Below are positions 18,585 to 28,067 of a DNA stretch of 64,000 nt, piece by piece. The stretch's first letter is position 1. Each line of letters starts with the position of its first letter. The stretch spans positions 186,001 through 250,000 of the forward strand of contig CAWHIL010000002.1 in assembly GCA_963829505.1 (NCBI GenBank), in the 5' to 3' direction. Origin of the DNA: Roseiarcus sp963829505 (lineage in GTDB: Bacteria; Pseudomonadota; Alphaproteobacteria; Rhizobiales; Beijerinckiaceae). The notes below the pieces were generated by a model, which was not told where the DNA came from, made no database searches, and saw only the letters and a list, made by a program, of their open reading frames with translations. The position numbers and the translations under genes are program-made.

Positions 18585-19970
18585 ATGACCAAGTTTCGCG
18601 TCGAAACCGACAGCATGGGCGAGGTCCGCGTGCCTGCCGGAGCGCTTTGGGGGGCCCAGACCCAGCGCTCGCTCGAATATTTCAGCATCGGGCGCGATCT
18701 GATGCCGCGCGAGATGATCGGCGCCTACGCGACGCTGAAGAAAGCCGCGGCCTCTGCCAACCACGCCGGAGGCCGGCTCGACGCGGAGCGCTTCCGGCTC
18801 ATCGCGCGCGTCTCGGACGAGATCCTCGAGGGCCGCCACGACGCCATGTTTCCCTTGAGGGTGTGGATGACCGGCAGCGGCACCCAGTTCAACATGAACG
18901 TCAACGAGGTGATCGCCAATCGCGCCTCCGAGATCGCCGGCCAGCCGCTCGGCAGCAAGCGGCCCGTCCACCCGAACGACCACGTCAACATGGCGCAGTC
19001 GACCAACGACAGCTTCCCCTCGGCCATGGCGATCGCCGCAGCGGTCGCGGTCCGGACGCGGCTTCTCCCCGCGCTCGCGGCGCTTCAGGGCGCAATCGCC
19101 GCCAAGGCCGAGGCGTGGGCCGACATCGTCAAGATCGGCCGCACCCATTTGCAGGACGCGACCCCGATGACCCTCGGGCAGGAATTCTCGGGCTATTCCG
19201 CGATGCTCGGCGATAATTGCGAGCGGCTCGAGGCGGCGCTTGCCGGCGTCTATCGCCTGCCGCTCGGCGGCACCGCGATCGGCACCGGCGTCAACGCGCC
19301 GAAGGGCTTCGCCGAAGGCGCGATCGCCGAGATCGCGCGCCTGACCGGGCTGCCGTTCGCGCCGGCGCCGAACCTTTTCGCCGCCCAGGGCGCGCATGAC
19401 GCGCTCGTCCAGCTTTCGGGCGCGCTACGCACGCTTGCGGTGTCGCTGATGAAGATCGCGGGCGACGTCCGCCTGCTTGCGAGCGGGCCGCGCACGGGGC
19501 TCGCCGAACTCATCCTTCCCGCCAACGAGCCGGGCTCCTCGATCATGCCGGGCAAGGTCAATCCGACCCAGGCGGAGGCGCTGGCGATGATCGCGGCGCA
19601 GGTCATGGGAAACGACGTGGCGGTCGGAATCGGGGGCGCGTACGGCGAACTCGAGATGAATGTGATGAAGCCGCTCATCATCTTCAACGTGATGCAGTCG
19701 ATCGACATCCTGGCCGACGGGACGACCAACTTCCGCAAGTTTCTGATCGAAGGCGCCGAGCCGAACCGGGAGAAACTCGCCGGGGACGTCGGGCGCTCGC
19801 TGATGCTTGTGACGGCGCTTGCGCCCTCGATCGGCTACGACAGGGCCGCCGCCATCGCCCATCACGCGCATCATCACGGGCTGCCGCTGAAGGAGGCCGC
19901 GCTGAGGCATGGCGTGGCGGAGGCCGAGTTCGACCGGCTTGTCGATCCGGAGCGGATGACGCGGCCTTGA
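18585..19970 (+). CDS. fumC: Class II fumarate hydratase
   Basis: A 461-residue fumarase of the aspartase/fumarase superfamily catalysing fumarate to L-malate in the TCA cycle. Visible conserved regions are SGTQFNMNVNEV-type (written here GTQFNMNVNEV), QSTNDSFPSAM, GRTHLQDATP (catalytic His) and the signature loop GSSIMPGKVNP at about residues 317-327. Length and start are normal; it is likely monocistronic. Confidence 0.96.
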   Translation: MTKFRVETDSMGEVRVPAGALWGAQTQRSLEYFSIGRDLMPREMIGAYATLKKAAASANHAGGRLDAERFRLIARVSDEILEGRHDAMFPLRVWMTGSGTQFNMNVNEVIANRASEIAGQPLGSKRPVHPNDHVNMAQSTNDSFPSAMAIAAAVAVRTRLLPALAALQGAIAAKAEAWADIVKIGRTHLQDATPMTLGQEFSGYSAMLGDNCERLEAALAGVYRLPLGGTAIGTGVNAPKGFAEGAIAEIARLTGLPFAPAPNLFAAQGAHDALVQLSGALRTLAVSLMKIAGDVRLLASGPRTGLAELILPANEPGSSIMPGKVNPTQAEALAMIAAQVMGNDVAVGIGGAYGELEMNVMKPLIIFNVMQSIDILADGTTNFRKFLIEGAEPNREKLAGDVGRSLMLVTALAPSIGYDRAAAIAHHAHHHGLPLKEAALRHGVAEAEFDRLVDPERMTRP

Positions 19971-19980
19971 GGCGCTGCGG

Positions 19981-20093
19981 GCCCTCACCCTGGCCGCCTG
20001 CGGCGGCCTGTCCCTCTCCCTGAGGGAGAGGGGAGCGCGCGCCCCTTCCCCCTCGGGGGGAAGGTGTCGCCGAAGGCGACGGATGAGGGTCCG
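19981..20093. repeat. Family B hairpin repeats
   Basis: Two adjacent short palindromes: CCCTCTCCCTGAGGGAGAGGG and CCTTCCCCCTCGGGGGGAAGG. They are flanked by the inverted words CCCTCACCCTG and GATGAGGGT, and separate convergent fumC and the SDR gene. Other members are at 26617, 27882, 28675, 30021, 31657 and 41778. Confidence 0.8.
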
Positions 20094-20849
20094 CTACCCT
20101 CTCCCCACGTACGGCATCTTGGTCGCCATGATGGTCATCGTGAGGACGTTCGTCGTGAGCGGCAGGGCGCCCATGTGGACGATCGCCGCCGCGACCTCCT
20201 CGACGTCCATCGTCGGCTCGATCGCGATCCGCCCGTCGGCCTGCGGCACGCCTTGCGTCATCTTGCGAGCCATGTCGGTCAGCGCGTTGCCGATGTCGAT
20301 CTGGCCGCAGGCGATGTCGTGGGCGCGGCCGTCGAGCGCGATCGACTTCGTCAGGCCGGTGATCGCGTGCTTGGTCGCCGTATAGGGGGCGGACATCGGC
20401 CGCGGCACGTGGGCCGAGATCGAGCCGTTGTTGATGATCCGGCCGCCTTGCGGCTTCTGCCGCTTCATCAGGCCGAAGGCGCCTTGCGCGCAGAGGAAGG
20501 CGCCGTTGAGATTGACGTCGACCACCGCCTTCCACTGCTGCCACGTCAGCGTGTCGATCGGCACGGCGGGCGCGCCCTGGCCCGCGTTGTTGAACAGAAG
20601 ATCGAGCCGGCCGAACGCCTGCTCGATGCTCGCGAACATCGCCTGCACCGAATCCGGGTCGCCGACGTCGCATTGGCAGACGAGCGCCCGCCGGCCGATG
20701 TGGCCGATCTCGCGCGCCGTCGCGACCAGCGGATCCTTGCGCCGGCCGGCAAGCGCCACCGACCAGCCGGCGCGCGCCAGCGCCAGCGCGCTCGCCCTGC
20801 CGATGCCCGCGCCGGCGCCCGTCACGAGCGCGAATTTTTCGTCGGTCAT
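20094..20849 (-). CDS. Short-chain dehydrogenase/reductase
   Basis: A 251-residue classical SDR. The nucleotide-binding motif is TGAGAGIG, NNAG is present, the catalytic Ser lies in NNGSISAH, and the YxxxK pair is YTATK. NAD(P) dependence and substrate cannot be assigned. The last ~25 residues (LPLTTNVLTMTIMATKMPYV) are the typical C-terminal part of this subgroup. It is transcribed alone between two repeats. Confidence 0.88.
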   Translation of the reverse strand: MTDEKFALVTGAGAGIGRASALALARAGWSVALAGRRKDPLVATAREIGHIGRRALVCQCDVGDPDSVQAMFASIEQAFGRLDLLFNNAGQGAPAVPIDTLTWQQWKAVVDVNLNGAFLCAQGAFGLMKRQKPQGGRIINNGSISAHVPRPMSAPYTATKHAITGLTKSIALDGRAHDIACGQIDIGNALTDMARKMTQGVPQADGRIAIEPTMDVEEVAAAIVHMGALPLTTNVLTMTIMATKMPYVGRG

Positions 20850-20871
20850 GCCATGTCCTCCCTACCTTCTT

Positions 20872-21019
20872 CCTCGTCCTGAGGAGCGATGCGAAGCATC
20901 TCGTCTCGAAGAGCCTGCCCCGAGCCCGTCGAGGGGACGCTTCAGCGCGCACCGGGAACGCCTTCGTGTACTGGAACGTCCTTCGAGACGCCCGCTCACG
21001 CGGGCTCCTCAGGACGAGG
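20872..21019. repeat. Family A palindromic intergenic repeat
   Basis: A longer copy: the outer arms CCTCGTCCTGAGGAGC and GCTCCTCAGGACGAGG are conserved, and an extra stretch (near 20905-20965) lies in the centre. It separates two minus-strand genes. Confidence 0.8.
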
Positions 21020-21034
21020 GCGTCGCGCCCTTCC

Positions 21035-21911
21035 TCACCATGAAGCCTTGCCCTGAAGCTCCGGCGCCATCCGCCAGACGGCGGCGCCGAGCACGATCGC
21101 CCCGCCAAGCATGGTCGCGAGCCCAGGGTTCTCGCCGAAGGCAAGAAACACCCACAACGGGCCGAACACAACGTCGAGCAGGCTGACGAGGCCGGCCTCG
21201 GCCGACGGAATGAGCTTCGCGCCTTCCATGAAGAGCACGAAACCGAGGCCGATCGTCGTCAGGCCGAACAGGAACAGGAGGCCCATGTCGGCGGCCGTCA
21301 GATGCGGGTGCGGCGAGAGGGCGAGGCCGACGAGGCCCGAACCGAAGGCGCCGATGGCGTTGACCGCGATCATCGAGGCGCCGGGCCGGCGCCGCTGCAG
21401 CACGACCATGCCGGCGAAAGCCGCCGTCATCAGGGCCGAGAGCGCCTGGCCGAGAAGCCGCCCCTGCCCGAGCCCCGACCCGACCATGACCGCGACGCCG
21501 ACGAAGGCGATCGCGCCCGCGATGAGCGTGCGAGGCGACACCCGCTCGCGGTTGACGAGGAAGCCGACGGCCGCCGCGACGAAGGGCAGCGTCGCGTAGA
21601 TGATCATGACGTCGGCGATGGTCGTCGTCATGACGGAGGCGGTGTAGGCGGAGATGGCGACGGTCGCGAGCACGACGACGATCGGCGACAGCCAGCCGAA
21701 GCCGAAGAATTCGTTCATCCGCCCGCGCTTCCATTCGACGAGCCCGACGACCGAGATCGAGGCCGCGCCGAGGGTCGCGCGCCAGCCCATCACCGTCCAG
21801 AGATCGAGGTGGCCGAGAAGGCGCGCGAAGACGCCCGCCAGAACTCCAGAAGCCGGTCGCGACGAGCACCAGCAGGACGCCGCGCCGGCGCGCGGACTTT
21901 TCGCCCGGCAC
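21035..21911 (-). CDS. EamA/DMT-family transporter, frameshifted
   Basis: A drug/metabolite-type permease of about 290 residues with 10 predicted membrane segments in two EamA repeats. The N-terminal frame from ATG 21911 reads MPGEKSARRRGVLLVLVATG, then FWSS. The rest (AGVFARLLGHLDLWTVMGWR onward) is in another frame to 21035. The break is near 21838-21842, one extra base within CCAGAACTCC on the plus strand. Both halves look fully conserved. Substrate unknown. Confidence 0.75.
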
Positions 21912-22023
21912 GGGAGGCTCCGGTTCGGTTGAGGAAATCGAGGCGCAAGATGACGCGCCCGCGCACGCTTGGCAATCGAGGCTCGCGATTTCAGCAGAGA
22001 TGAGACGGTGTGATGGAGTCCGC

Positions 22024-22113
22024 CATTATTTGATTGGGCGGAGCGGGGCGCGAAAAATCGCACCCAAGCAATCAATGACGGATCGTCGCCGCGGGCGCCG
22101 ATCGGACATCGCG
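22024..22113. repeat. Family D repeat, short form
   Basis: The stretch CATTATTTGATTGGGCGGAG through GCACCCAAGCAATCAATGAC and GGATCGTCGCC...GCGCCGATCG is partly self-complementary. A second copy at 26400 carries an extra hairpin inside it. It lies in the 268-bp gap upstream of marC. Confidence 0.7.
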
Positions 22114-22179
22114 TCTTGGGTTTGCGCGCGCTGGCTTCAGCGGTGTATGTGCCTCGCGGGCTTTGCGGGAAAAATCATC

Positions 22180-22865
22180 ATGTTCGGGGAGGAGTTCGGC
22201 GCCATCGTCAAGACCGCCGACGTCGCCTTCCTGCTCGCTTTCCCCTCGCTCTTCTCGATCATCAACCCGATGGGCGGGGCGCTGATCTTCAACCTCTACA
22301 CGCGCGCCTTCGCCAACCCGACCGGCTGAAGATCGCCGGGCTGGTCGGCCTCTATTCGCTCGCGATCATGTTCTGCGCGCTGTGGGGCGGCGCCTATGTC
22401 CTGAGCTTCTTCGGCGTCTCGATCGACGCGCTGCGCATCGCCGGCGGGACGGTGGTGGCGCTCAGCGGCTGGAGCCTCCTCAACTCGGACGAACAGCACC
22501 CCGACCGCAAGACGAGCGGCGAAACCGCATCGGCCGGCGACGACTGGAGGCAGGTCGCGTTCTTTCCGCTGACCCTGCCCTTCACCACCGGCCCCGGCAC
22601 GATCGCGGTCGCGATCACGCTCGGCGCCGAGCGGCCGAAGGAGAGCACGCATGCGCTGGCCTTCTTCATCGGCGCGACTCTTGCCGCGATCGCCAACGCC
22701 CTGATCATCTGGGTCGCCTATCGCTTCGCCGACCGCCTGACGGCGTTCATGGGCGCGACCGCGCGTCAGGTCGTCGTGCGCCTCTCGGCCTTCCTCCTCA
22801 TGTGCATCGGCGTGCAAATTCTGGTGACCGCCGTCGGCGACCTCGTCCGGGAATGGCGGGTGTAG
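22180..22865 (+). CDS. MarC family membrane protein, frameshifted
   Basis: An inner-membrane protein of the MarC/UPF0056 family with six predicted segments (AFLLAFPSLFSIINPMGGAL near the start; FFPLTLPFTTGPGTIAVAIT in the middle). The frame from ATG 22180 stops after RAFANPTG near 22328. The rest (RLKIAGLVGLYSLAIMF onward to EWRV) is in the next frame, consistent with one missing base near 22320-22324. Function in this family is poorly understood. Confidence 0.75.
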
Positions 22866-22939
22866 GGGAACGCCCACCCGTCAGTGCGAGCGACGCCCGG
22901 CAATCCATCGCCGCGGGGCGCTGGACGGCTTCGTTGCGG

Positions 22940-23209
22940 TCACGCCCCTCCGGGAATCTCGATATAGATGTCGACCGGGTCGATGACGGTGTCCGCCGTC
23001 TTCGCCTTGGCGGTCTCCGCGGAGCTCAGCGTCGCCCGCATTTTCGCAAGGTCGACATTCTCGCAGACGATCGAAACACGGTTCGTCTCGGCGTGCCTCA
23101 GAATCTTGTACCGCGAGCAGAAATGAGAGAACACCGCCTTGCGGTGCTCTCCGCCCTTGAGCCAAGTGTCGATATTGCCCACGGCGTGGGTCACGACCAC
23201 CGTCGTCAT
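22940..23209 (-). CDS. Small hypothetical protein, 89 aa
   Basis: An alpha/beta-looking protein (MTTVVVTHAVGNIDTWLKGG; VSIVCENVDLAKMRATL) reminiscent of ferredoxin-like-fold small monooxygenase/Dabb-type proteins, without a decisive motif. GGGAGG six bases before the ATG at 23209 decides the start over an upstream ATG at 23287. It lies between marC and the xylulokinase gene. Confidence 0.7.
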   Translation of the reverse strand: MTTVVVTHAVGNIDTWLKGGEHRKAVFSHFCSRYKILRHAETNRVSIVCENVDLAKMRATLSSAETAKAKTADTVIDPVDIYIEIPGGA

Positions 23210-23318
23210 CGTGCGCCTCCCTGTTTCGCCGAAGTCCGCAAGGGCGCCGGCTCTGCCGAGCCAACACGAAAAATACACCTTCCGCAACGGGTTTCAGCGA
23301 GCGCCGATCGGCGGCGGT

Positions 23319-24818
23319 TCACGCTAACGTGCGCGTCGCCTTTTCCGCCGGATAGAGCGCGCGGTAGCGCTTGAGGCGCGGCGAATGAAGCGCCCCGGCC
23401 TCCGCGTCCGGCGCAAAGCTTCGCTGCACCGGCGGGCGCGGGCAGACTTGCTTCACCGTCCCGGCGCCGGCGGCGAGCATCCCGAGCCGGGCCGCGCCGA
23501 GCGCCGCGCCCGCTTCCGCGCCCTTGGCGACGTCGATCGTAAGCCCCGTCACGTCGGCGATCATCTGCCCCCAGAAGTCCGAGCGCGAACCGCCGCCGAC
23601 AAGCAGCGGCCGGACGGGCCGCGCGCCCGCCGCATCGAGCACGTCGACGCCGTCGGCGAAGGAGAAGGCGACGCCTTCCATGACCGCGAAGACGAGCGCG
23701 TCGCGCCCATGACTGGCGCGAAGGCCCGCGAACATGCCGGTCGCCTCGGCGTCGTTCAAGGGCGTGCGCTCGCCGCTGAGATAGGGCAGGAACACCGGCG
23801 CCGCCGCGACATTCGCTCTTGACGCTCCGAATTTCTGCGCCGCCGCGACCAGCGCGCCGACCTCCTCGTCCTTGCCGAGGATGGAGGCGATCCACGCGAG
23901 CGAGGCCGCCGCCGACAGCATCACCGCCATGCCGTGCCAGCGATCGGGGAGCGCATGACAGAAGGCGTGCAGCGTGCGCTCAGGCAGGCTCACATACTTG
24001 TCCGTGACCGAGAAGATCACGCCCGAGGTGCCGAGCGACACGAAGCCCTCGCCTGGCTCTGTCGCGCCGACCCCGATCGCCGAGGCCGCGTTGTCGCCGC
24101 CGCCGCCGGCGATCGGGACCTTGCGGCCCTCGAGCCCCCACGCCTTCGCGGTCGCCGCCGAAAGATGAGCGGAAACCTCCGAGCCCTCGACGAGGCGCGG
24201 CATGGCCGAGAGCGAAAGGCCCGTGGCGGCGAGCAGCCGCTCGTCCCATTTGCGCTGGCGGACGTCGAGCCACGACGTGCCGGCCGCATCCGACATTTCC
24301 GACACCGCTTCGCCCGTCAGACGCAGGCGGACGTAGTCCTTGGGCAGGAGCACGCGCTTCGTCTTCCTGGCGATCTCCGGCTCGTGCTTCTCGACCCACA
24401 GCATTTTTGGCGCCGTGAAGCCCGGCATGACGAGGTTGCCGGTGATCTTTTCGACGTCCGGGACGCGGCGCTTGAGTTCGGCGCATTCGGCGAACGAGCG
24501 GCCGTCGTTCCACAGGATCGCCGGGCGCAGCGGCTTGTCACTGGCGTCGAGCAGCGTCGCGCCATGCATCTGGCCGGAGAGGCCGACGCCGGCGAGCGCG
24601 GCGAAGGCCTGCGGCGCTTGTTTGCGAACGGCGGCGACGCCCTCCTCGACGCCGCCGACCCAGGCCTCCGGGTCCTGCTCGCTCCACAGCGGGTGCGGCC
24701 GCGAGACTGCGAGCGACGGCGACGCCTCGGCGACCGTCTTCTGGTCCGCGTCGACGAGCAGGACTTTTACCGACGAGGTGCCGATGTCGAGTCCGAGATA
24801 GGTGCGCTGATCGGCCAT
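23319..24818 (-). CDS. xylB: Xylulokinase
   Basis: A 499-residue FGGY-family sugar kinase phosphorylating D-xylulose to xylulose 5-phosphate. N-terminal phosphate loop LGLDIGTSSVKVLLVD; SGQMHGATLL, where QMHG is diagnostic of XylB; AGGGGDNAASAIG; VSLGTSGVIF; LLVGGGSRSDFW. No xylose isomerase or transporter is adjacent, so the pathway context is missing. The start follows GGGAGG. Confidence 0.9.
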   Translation of the reverse strand: MADQRTYLGLDIGTSSVKVLLVDADQKTVAEASPSLAVSRPHPLWSEQDPEAWVGGVEEGVAAVRKQAPQAFAALAGVGLSGQMHGATLLDASDKPLRPAILWNDGRSFAECAELKRRVPDVEKITGNLVMPGFTAPKMLWVEKHEPEIARKTKRVLLPKDYVRLRLTGEAVSEMSDAAGTSWLDVRQRKWDERLLAATGLSLSAMPRLVEGSEVSAHLSAATAKAWGLEGRKVPIAGGGGDNAASAIGVGATEPGEGFVSLGTSGVIFSVTDKYVSLPERTLHAFCHALPDRWHGMAVMLSAAASLAWIASILGKDEEVGALVAAAQKFGASRANVAAAPVFLPYLSGERTPLNDAEATGMFAGLRASHGRDALVFAVMEGVAFSFADGVDVLDAAGARPVRPLLVGGGSRSDFWGQMIADVTGLTIDVAKGAEAGAALGAARLGMLAAGAGTVKQVCPRPPVQRSFAPDAEAGALHSPRLKRYRALYPAEKATRTLA

Positions 24819-24903
24819 GGGGCCCGCCTCCCTTTGTTGGCCGAGAGGATTAGCGCAAAGCGTCGTATCTGTCGCGATGCAGGTCTGCGGCTTTCGGCCA
24901 CGA

Positions 24904-25020
24904 CCTCGTCCTGAGGAGCCCACGCCAGCGGGCGTCTCGAAGGACGGCCGCTGCGCCGACCGCGCCCTCTGGAGCGTCCTTCGAGACGCGCCGCCTTCGG
25001 CGACGCTCCTCAGGACGAGG
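24904..25020. repeat. Family A palindromic intergenic repeat
   Basis: Complete two-arm copy between two same-strand genes, upstream of xylB and downstream of the FAD oxidoreductase. Confidence 0.85.
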
Positions 25021-25044
25021 GTTCGTGGGTTGTCGCTGCATAAG

Positions 25045-26337
25045 TCACACCCACCCGCCGGCCGCGTGGGCGATCTGCGCGCCGGCCTCGTAATAGGCCT
25101 CGCGGAGGCCGGGCAACGTGGGGGCCTCGGGGGTCGTGACCGGCAGCGGCAGGTCCGCTTCCGCAATGCGCCCGAGCGCGTGTTCGGCGAGGACGCGGCC
25201 GAACACGGTGCCCGGCCCGATGCCGCGGCCGTTGAAGCCGCAGACCGTGACGACCCGTTCCGCAAGCCGGTGGAAGCGCGGCACGGAATCGCTCGTCATG
25301 CCGATCATGCCGTACCACGCGTGCTCGAAGGCGATTGGCCCGAGTTGCGGGAAGAGCTTTGTCAGCGCCCGCTTCGCCCAGGCGCGATGCACGGCGAGCC
25401 CCGTCCCGCGCAACGCGCCGACGCTGCCGATGACGAGGCGTCCGTCGCGGTCGAAGCGGAAGGAACTCAGAATTGTCTTCGTGTCCCAGCAGCCCTCGCG
25501 GCCGGGGAGGATCGAGGCCCTGAGATTGTCGGAGAGCGGCTTCGTGGCGAAGTTGAAATAGGGCAGATGGATCTGCTCGCGGCGCGGCTCCGGCCAGGGC
25601 CGCCCGCCATAGGCGTCGGTCGCGACGACGATCCAGTCGGCCGTAACCGCGCCGCGGTCGGTCGCGACGCGCCAGGCGCCGCCCTGCCGCTCCGCCGACC
25701 GGACGGGGCTCTGCGTGTGGATCGCAGCCCCGGCGCCGAGCGCGGCGCGGGCGAGGCCGCGGGCGTAGGCGAGCGGCTGGATCGTGCCCGCGCGCATGTC
25801 GAGGAGCGCGCCGGCATAGGCGCGCGTGCCGATCCGTGCGGCCGCGTCGTCCGGGCCAAGCAGCGCGACCGGCGCGCCGCGTTGCGACCATTGCTTCGCC
25901 CGCTCGGCGATCTCGTCCAGGCCGGCTTGGCCGACCGCGCAGTGGAGCGTGCCGTTCGGCGCGGCGTCGCAGGCAATGGCGCGCCTTTCGATCGTCTCCC
26001 AGACCGCGGCAGGGGCGGCGCCGAGGAGGTTCAGCGCCCGCTCGCCGTAATCCACGCCCAGCGCCTTCAGCATGTCGTCGGGCAGCACCCACATGCCGGC
26101 GTTGACGAGGCCGACATTGCGCCCCGCGCCGCCGAAGCCGATTTCGACCGCTTCGAGCGCCACGACCCTGGCGCCGGCCTCGGCGAGATGGAGGGCCGCC
26201 GAGAGCCCCGTATAACCGCAGCCGACGACCGCAACATCGGCGCGGACGTCGCCGACCAGCGGCCCGGTCGGCGGCGGCGGCGGCGCGGTCGCCTCCCAGA
26301 GGCCGTGCGAGAGGGGATCGTTGAGCATTGGCGCCAA
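25045..26337 (-). CDS. FAD-dependent oxidoreductase (DAO superfamily)
   Basis: A 430-residue flavoprotein with an N-terminal dinucleotide-binding motif (VAVVGCGYTGLSAALHLAEAG, GxGxxG at about residues 38-43) and the DAO-family C-terminal motif VCGFNGRGIGPGTVFGR. It resembles the glycine oxidase/gamma-glutamylputrescine oxidase (PuuB, OrdL) subgroup, so it probably oxidises an amino group; the exact substrate is not inferable. A family A repeat separates it from xylB. Confidence 0.85.
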   Translation of the reverse strand: MAPMLNDPLSHGLWEATAPPPPPTGPLVGDVRADVAVVGCGYTGLSAALHLAEAGARVVALEAVEIGFGGAGRNVGLVNAGMWVLPDDMLKALGVDYGERALNLLGAAPAAVWETIERRAIACDAAPNGTLHCAVGQAGLDEIAERAKQWSQRGAPVALLGPDDAAARIGTRAYAGALLDMRAGTIQPLAYARGLARAALGAGAAIHTQSPVRSAERQGGAWRVATDRGAVTADWIVVATDAYGGRPWPEPRREQIHLPYFNFATKPLSDNLRASILPGREGCWDTKTILSSFRFDRDGRLVIGSVGALRGTGLAVHRAWAKRALTKLFPQLGPIAFEHAWYGMIGMTSDSVPRFHRLAERVVTVCGFNGRGIGPGTVFGRVLAEHALGRIAEADLPLPVTTPEAPTLPGLREAYYEAGAQIAHAAGGWV

Positions 26338-26399
26338 TGATAGGCGGGCTGCGAGGGCGCCGCTAGGAGGCCAAACGCACGGGCTTGAATGCTCCTCGT

Positions 26400-26571
26400 C
26401 ATTTTTTGCTTGGGCGGAGCGGGGCGCGAAACAACTTTGATGTCAAGGATGCGCGCGAAGGGCGCACCGCCTCCGGCGGCGGCCTTTCAGGCCGTCCTTG
26501 AGATCAAAGTTGTTTCGCGCAAAATCGCCTCCAAGCATTCAATGACGGATCGTCGCCTCCGGCGCCGATCG
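26400..26571. repeat. Family D repeat carrying a nested 97-bp palindromic insert
   Basis: The outer sequence matches the copy at 22024 (TTGGGCGGAGCGGGGCGCGA ... CAAGCATTCAATGACGGATC). Between GCGCGAAA and AAAATCGC lies a 97-bp insert (26424-26520) bounded by an almost perfect inverted repeat: GCGCGAAACAACTTTGAT and ATCAAAGTTGTTTCGCGC, extended by TCAAGGA/TCCTTGA. With the family B copy at 26617, it fills most of the 394-bp gene-free stretch 26338-26731. Confidence 0.75.
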
Positions 26572-26616
26572 CCTTAGAGACGGCTGCGAGCGCTCGTGCG
26601 GCGCGTCACCCGCGCC

Positions 26617-26671
26617 CCTCACCCCTGCCCCTCTCCCCGCGCTGCGCCGCGCCGCGCGGGGAGAGGGAGTT
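26617..26671. repeat. Family B hairpin repeat
   Basis: CCCCTCACCCCTGCCCCTCT, then a CCGCG-rich palindrome closing with CGCGGGGAGAGGG. About 60 bp upstream of the CoA-transferase start. Confidence 0.75.
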
Positions 26672-26731
26672 TGCGGCGGGCGCGGATGGCCCTAAGAAGC
26701 CGCTTCGGGACATGAGGAGGAAAGACAGTTC

Positions 26732-27871
26732 ATGGGCGCTCTTTCCGGCGTGCGGGTCGTCGAGTTCGCGCGCATCCTCGCTGGTCCCTGGATCGGCCAG
26801 ACGCTCGCCGATCTCGGCGCCGACGTCGTCAAGGTCGAGAGCCCGCAGGGCGACGACACGCGGACCTGGGGGCCGCCCTTCGTCGAGACCGACGGCGAGG
26901 CCGCGTCGGCCTACTTCCACGGCTGCAACCGGGGAAAGCGCGGCGTCGTCGCCGACTTCGCCACCGAAGAGGGACGCGAGATCGCCCGCCGACTGGCCGC
27001 CCGCTCGGACATAGTGATCGAGAATTTCAAAGTCGGCGGCCTGAAGAAATACGGGCTCGACTACGCGGCATTGAGCGCGCTCAACCCGCGCCTCGTCTAT
27101 TGCTCGGTCACCGGCTTCGGCCAGACCGGCCCCTATGCGGAGCGGGCAGGCTACGATTATCTCACGCAAGGCATGTCCGGCTTCATGGACATCACCGGCG
27201 AGCCGGACGGGGCGCCGCAGCGCGCCGGCGTCGCGATCTCGGACCTCTTCACCGGGCTCTACGGCGTAATCGCCATCGAAGCGGCGCTGATCTCGCGCGA
27301 GCGCACCGGGCGCGGCCAGCATCTCGACATGGCGCTCCTCGACACTTCCGCTGCGATCCTCGCCAACCAGGCCATGAACTATCTCGCGAGCGGCGTCGCG
27401 CCGCGGCGCACGGGGACGTGGCATCCGAACCTCGCGCCCTACCAGGCGTTTCCGGTCGCCGACGGCTGGATCATCATTGCGGTCGGCAACGACGGCCAGT
27501 TCGCGCGCCTCTCAGCGACGCTCGGCCTCGAGGCGCTTGCGAGCGACGTCCGCTACGCGACCAATCCGGCCCGCAACATGAACCGGGCGGAGCTGGCGGA
27601 CGTAATCTCGGCGAAGACCCGCGCGTGGACTCACAAGGGGCTGCTCGCGGCGCTGGAGAAGGCAGTGGTGCCGGCGGGGCCGATCAACACCATCGCCGAC
27701 CTCTTCGCCGACCCGCAATTCGCCGCGCGCGGCATGCGCATCGAGCCGCAGGGCGTGCCAGGCCTGCGCTCTCCAATCGCGATGAGCGGCGATCCGCTCG
27801 TTATCGAGCGCCGCTCGCCGAAGCTCGGCGAGCACCAGGCGGAAATTCTGCGCGAGATCGGGCTCGCGTGA
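26732..27871 (+). CDS. Family III CoA-transferase (CaiB/BaiF)
   Basis: A 379-residue CoA transferase. Typical N-terminus VRVVEFARILAGPWIGQTLADLGADVVKVE; the RNKRS-like region is NRGKRG; the catalytic Asp is expected in VAISDLFTGLYG; TWHPNLAPYQ is conserved. It moves CoA between carboxylic acids; the acid is unknown. AGGAGG-type site (GAGGAGG) upstream. Transcribed alone. Confidence 0.9.
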   Translation: MGALSGVRVVEFARILAGPWIGQTLADLGADVVKVESPQGDDTRTWGPPFVETDGEAASAYFHGCNRGKRGVVADFATEEGREIARRLAARSDIVIENFKVGGLKKYGLDYAALSALNPRLVYCSVTGFGQTGPYAERAGYDYLTQGMSGFMDITGEPDGAPQRAGVAISDLFTGLYGVIAIEAALISRERTGRGQHLDMALLDTSAAILANQAMNYLASGVAPRRTGTWHPNLAPYQAFPVADGWIIIAVGNDGQFARLSATLGLEALASDVRYATNPARNMNRAELADVISAKTRAWTHKGLLAALEKAVVPAGPINTIADLFADPQFAARGMRIEPQGVPGLRSPIAMSGDPLVIERRSPKLGEHQAEILREIGLA

Positions 27872-27881
27872 GGCTGTCGAA

Positions 27882-27996
27882 CTCCCCCTCTCCCTGCGCG
27901 AGCGGGGAGAGGGACGGGGTGAGGGGCATGGGGACTGGCCGCGCGTCCTCACCCGGCCCCTCATCCTGCCCTTCTCCCCGTGAACGGGGAGAAGGG
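27882..27996. repeat. Family B hairpin repeats
   Basis: Two palindromes (CCCTCTCCCTGCG...CGGGGAGAGGG and CCTTCTCCCCGTGAACGGGG) separated by inverted GTGAGGGGC and CCCCTCATCC words, between the CoA transferase and the LOG-family gene. Confidence 0.8.
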
Positions 27997-28067
27997 ACGC
28001 GCTCGCGCGTTCGGCTTGACGGGGACGCGCGGGCGCCTTCCCATCCATGAGGAAAGACGAGGTCGGA

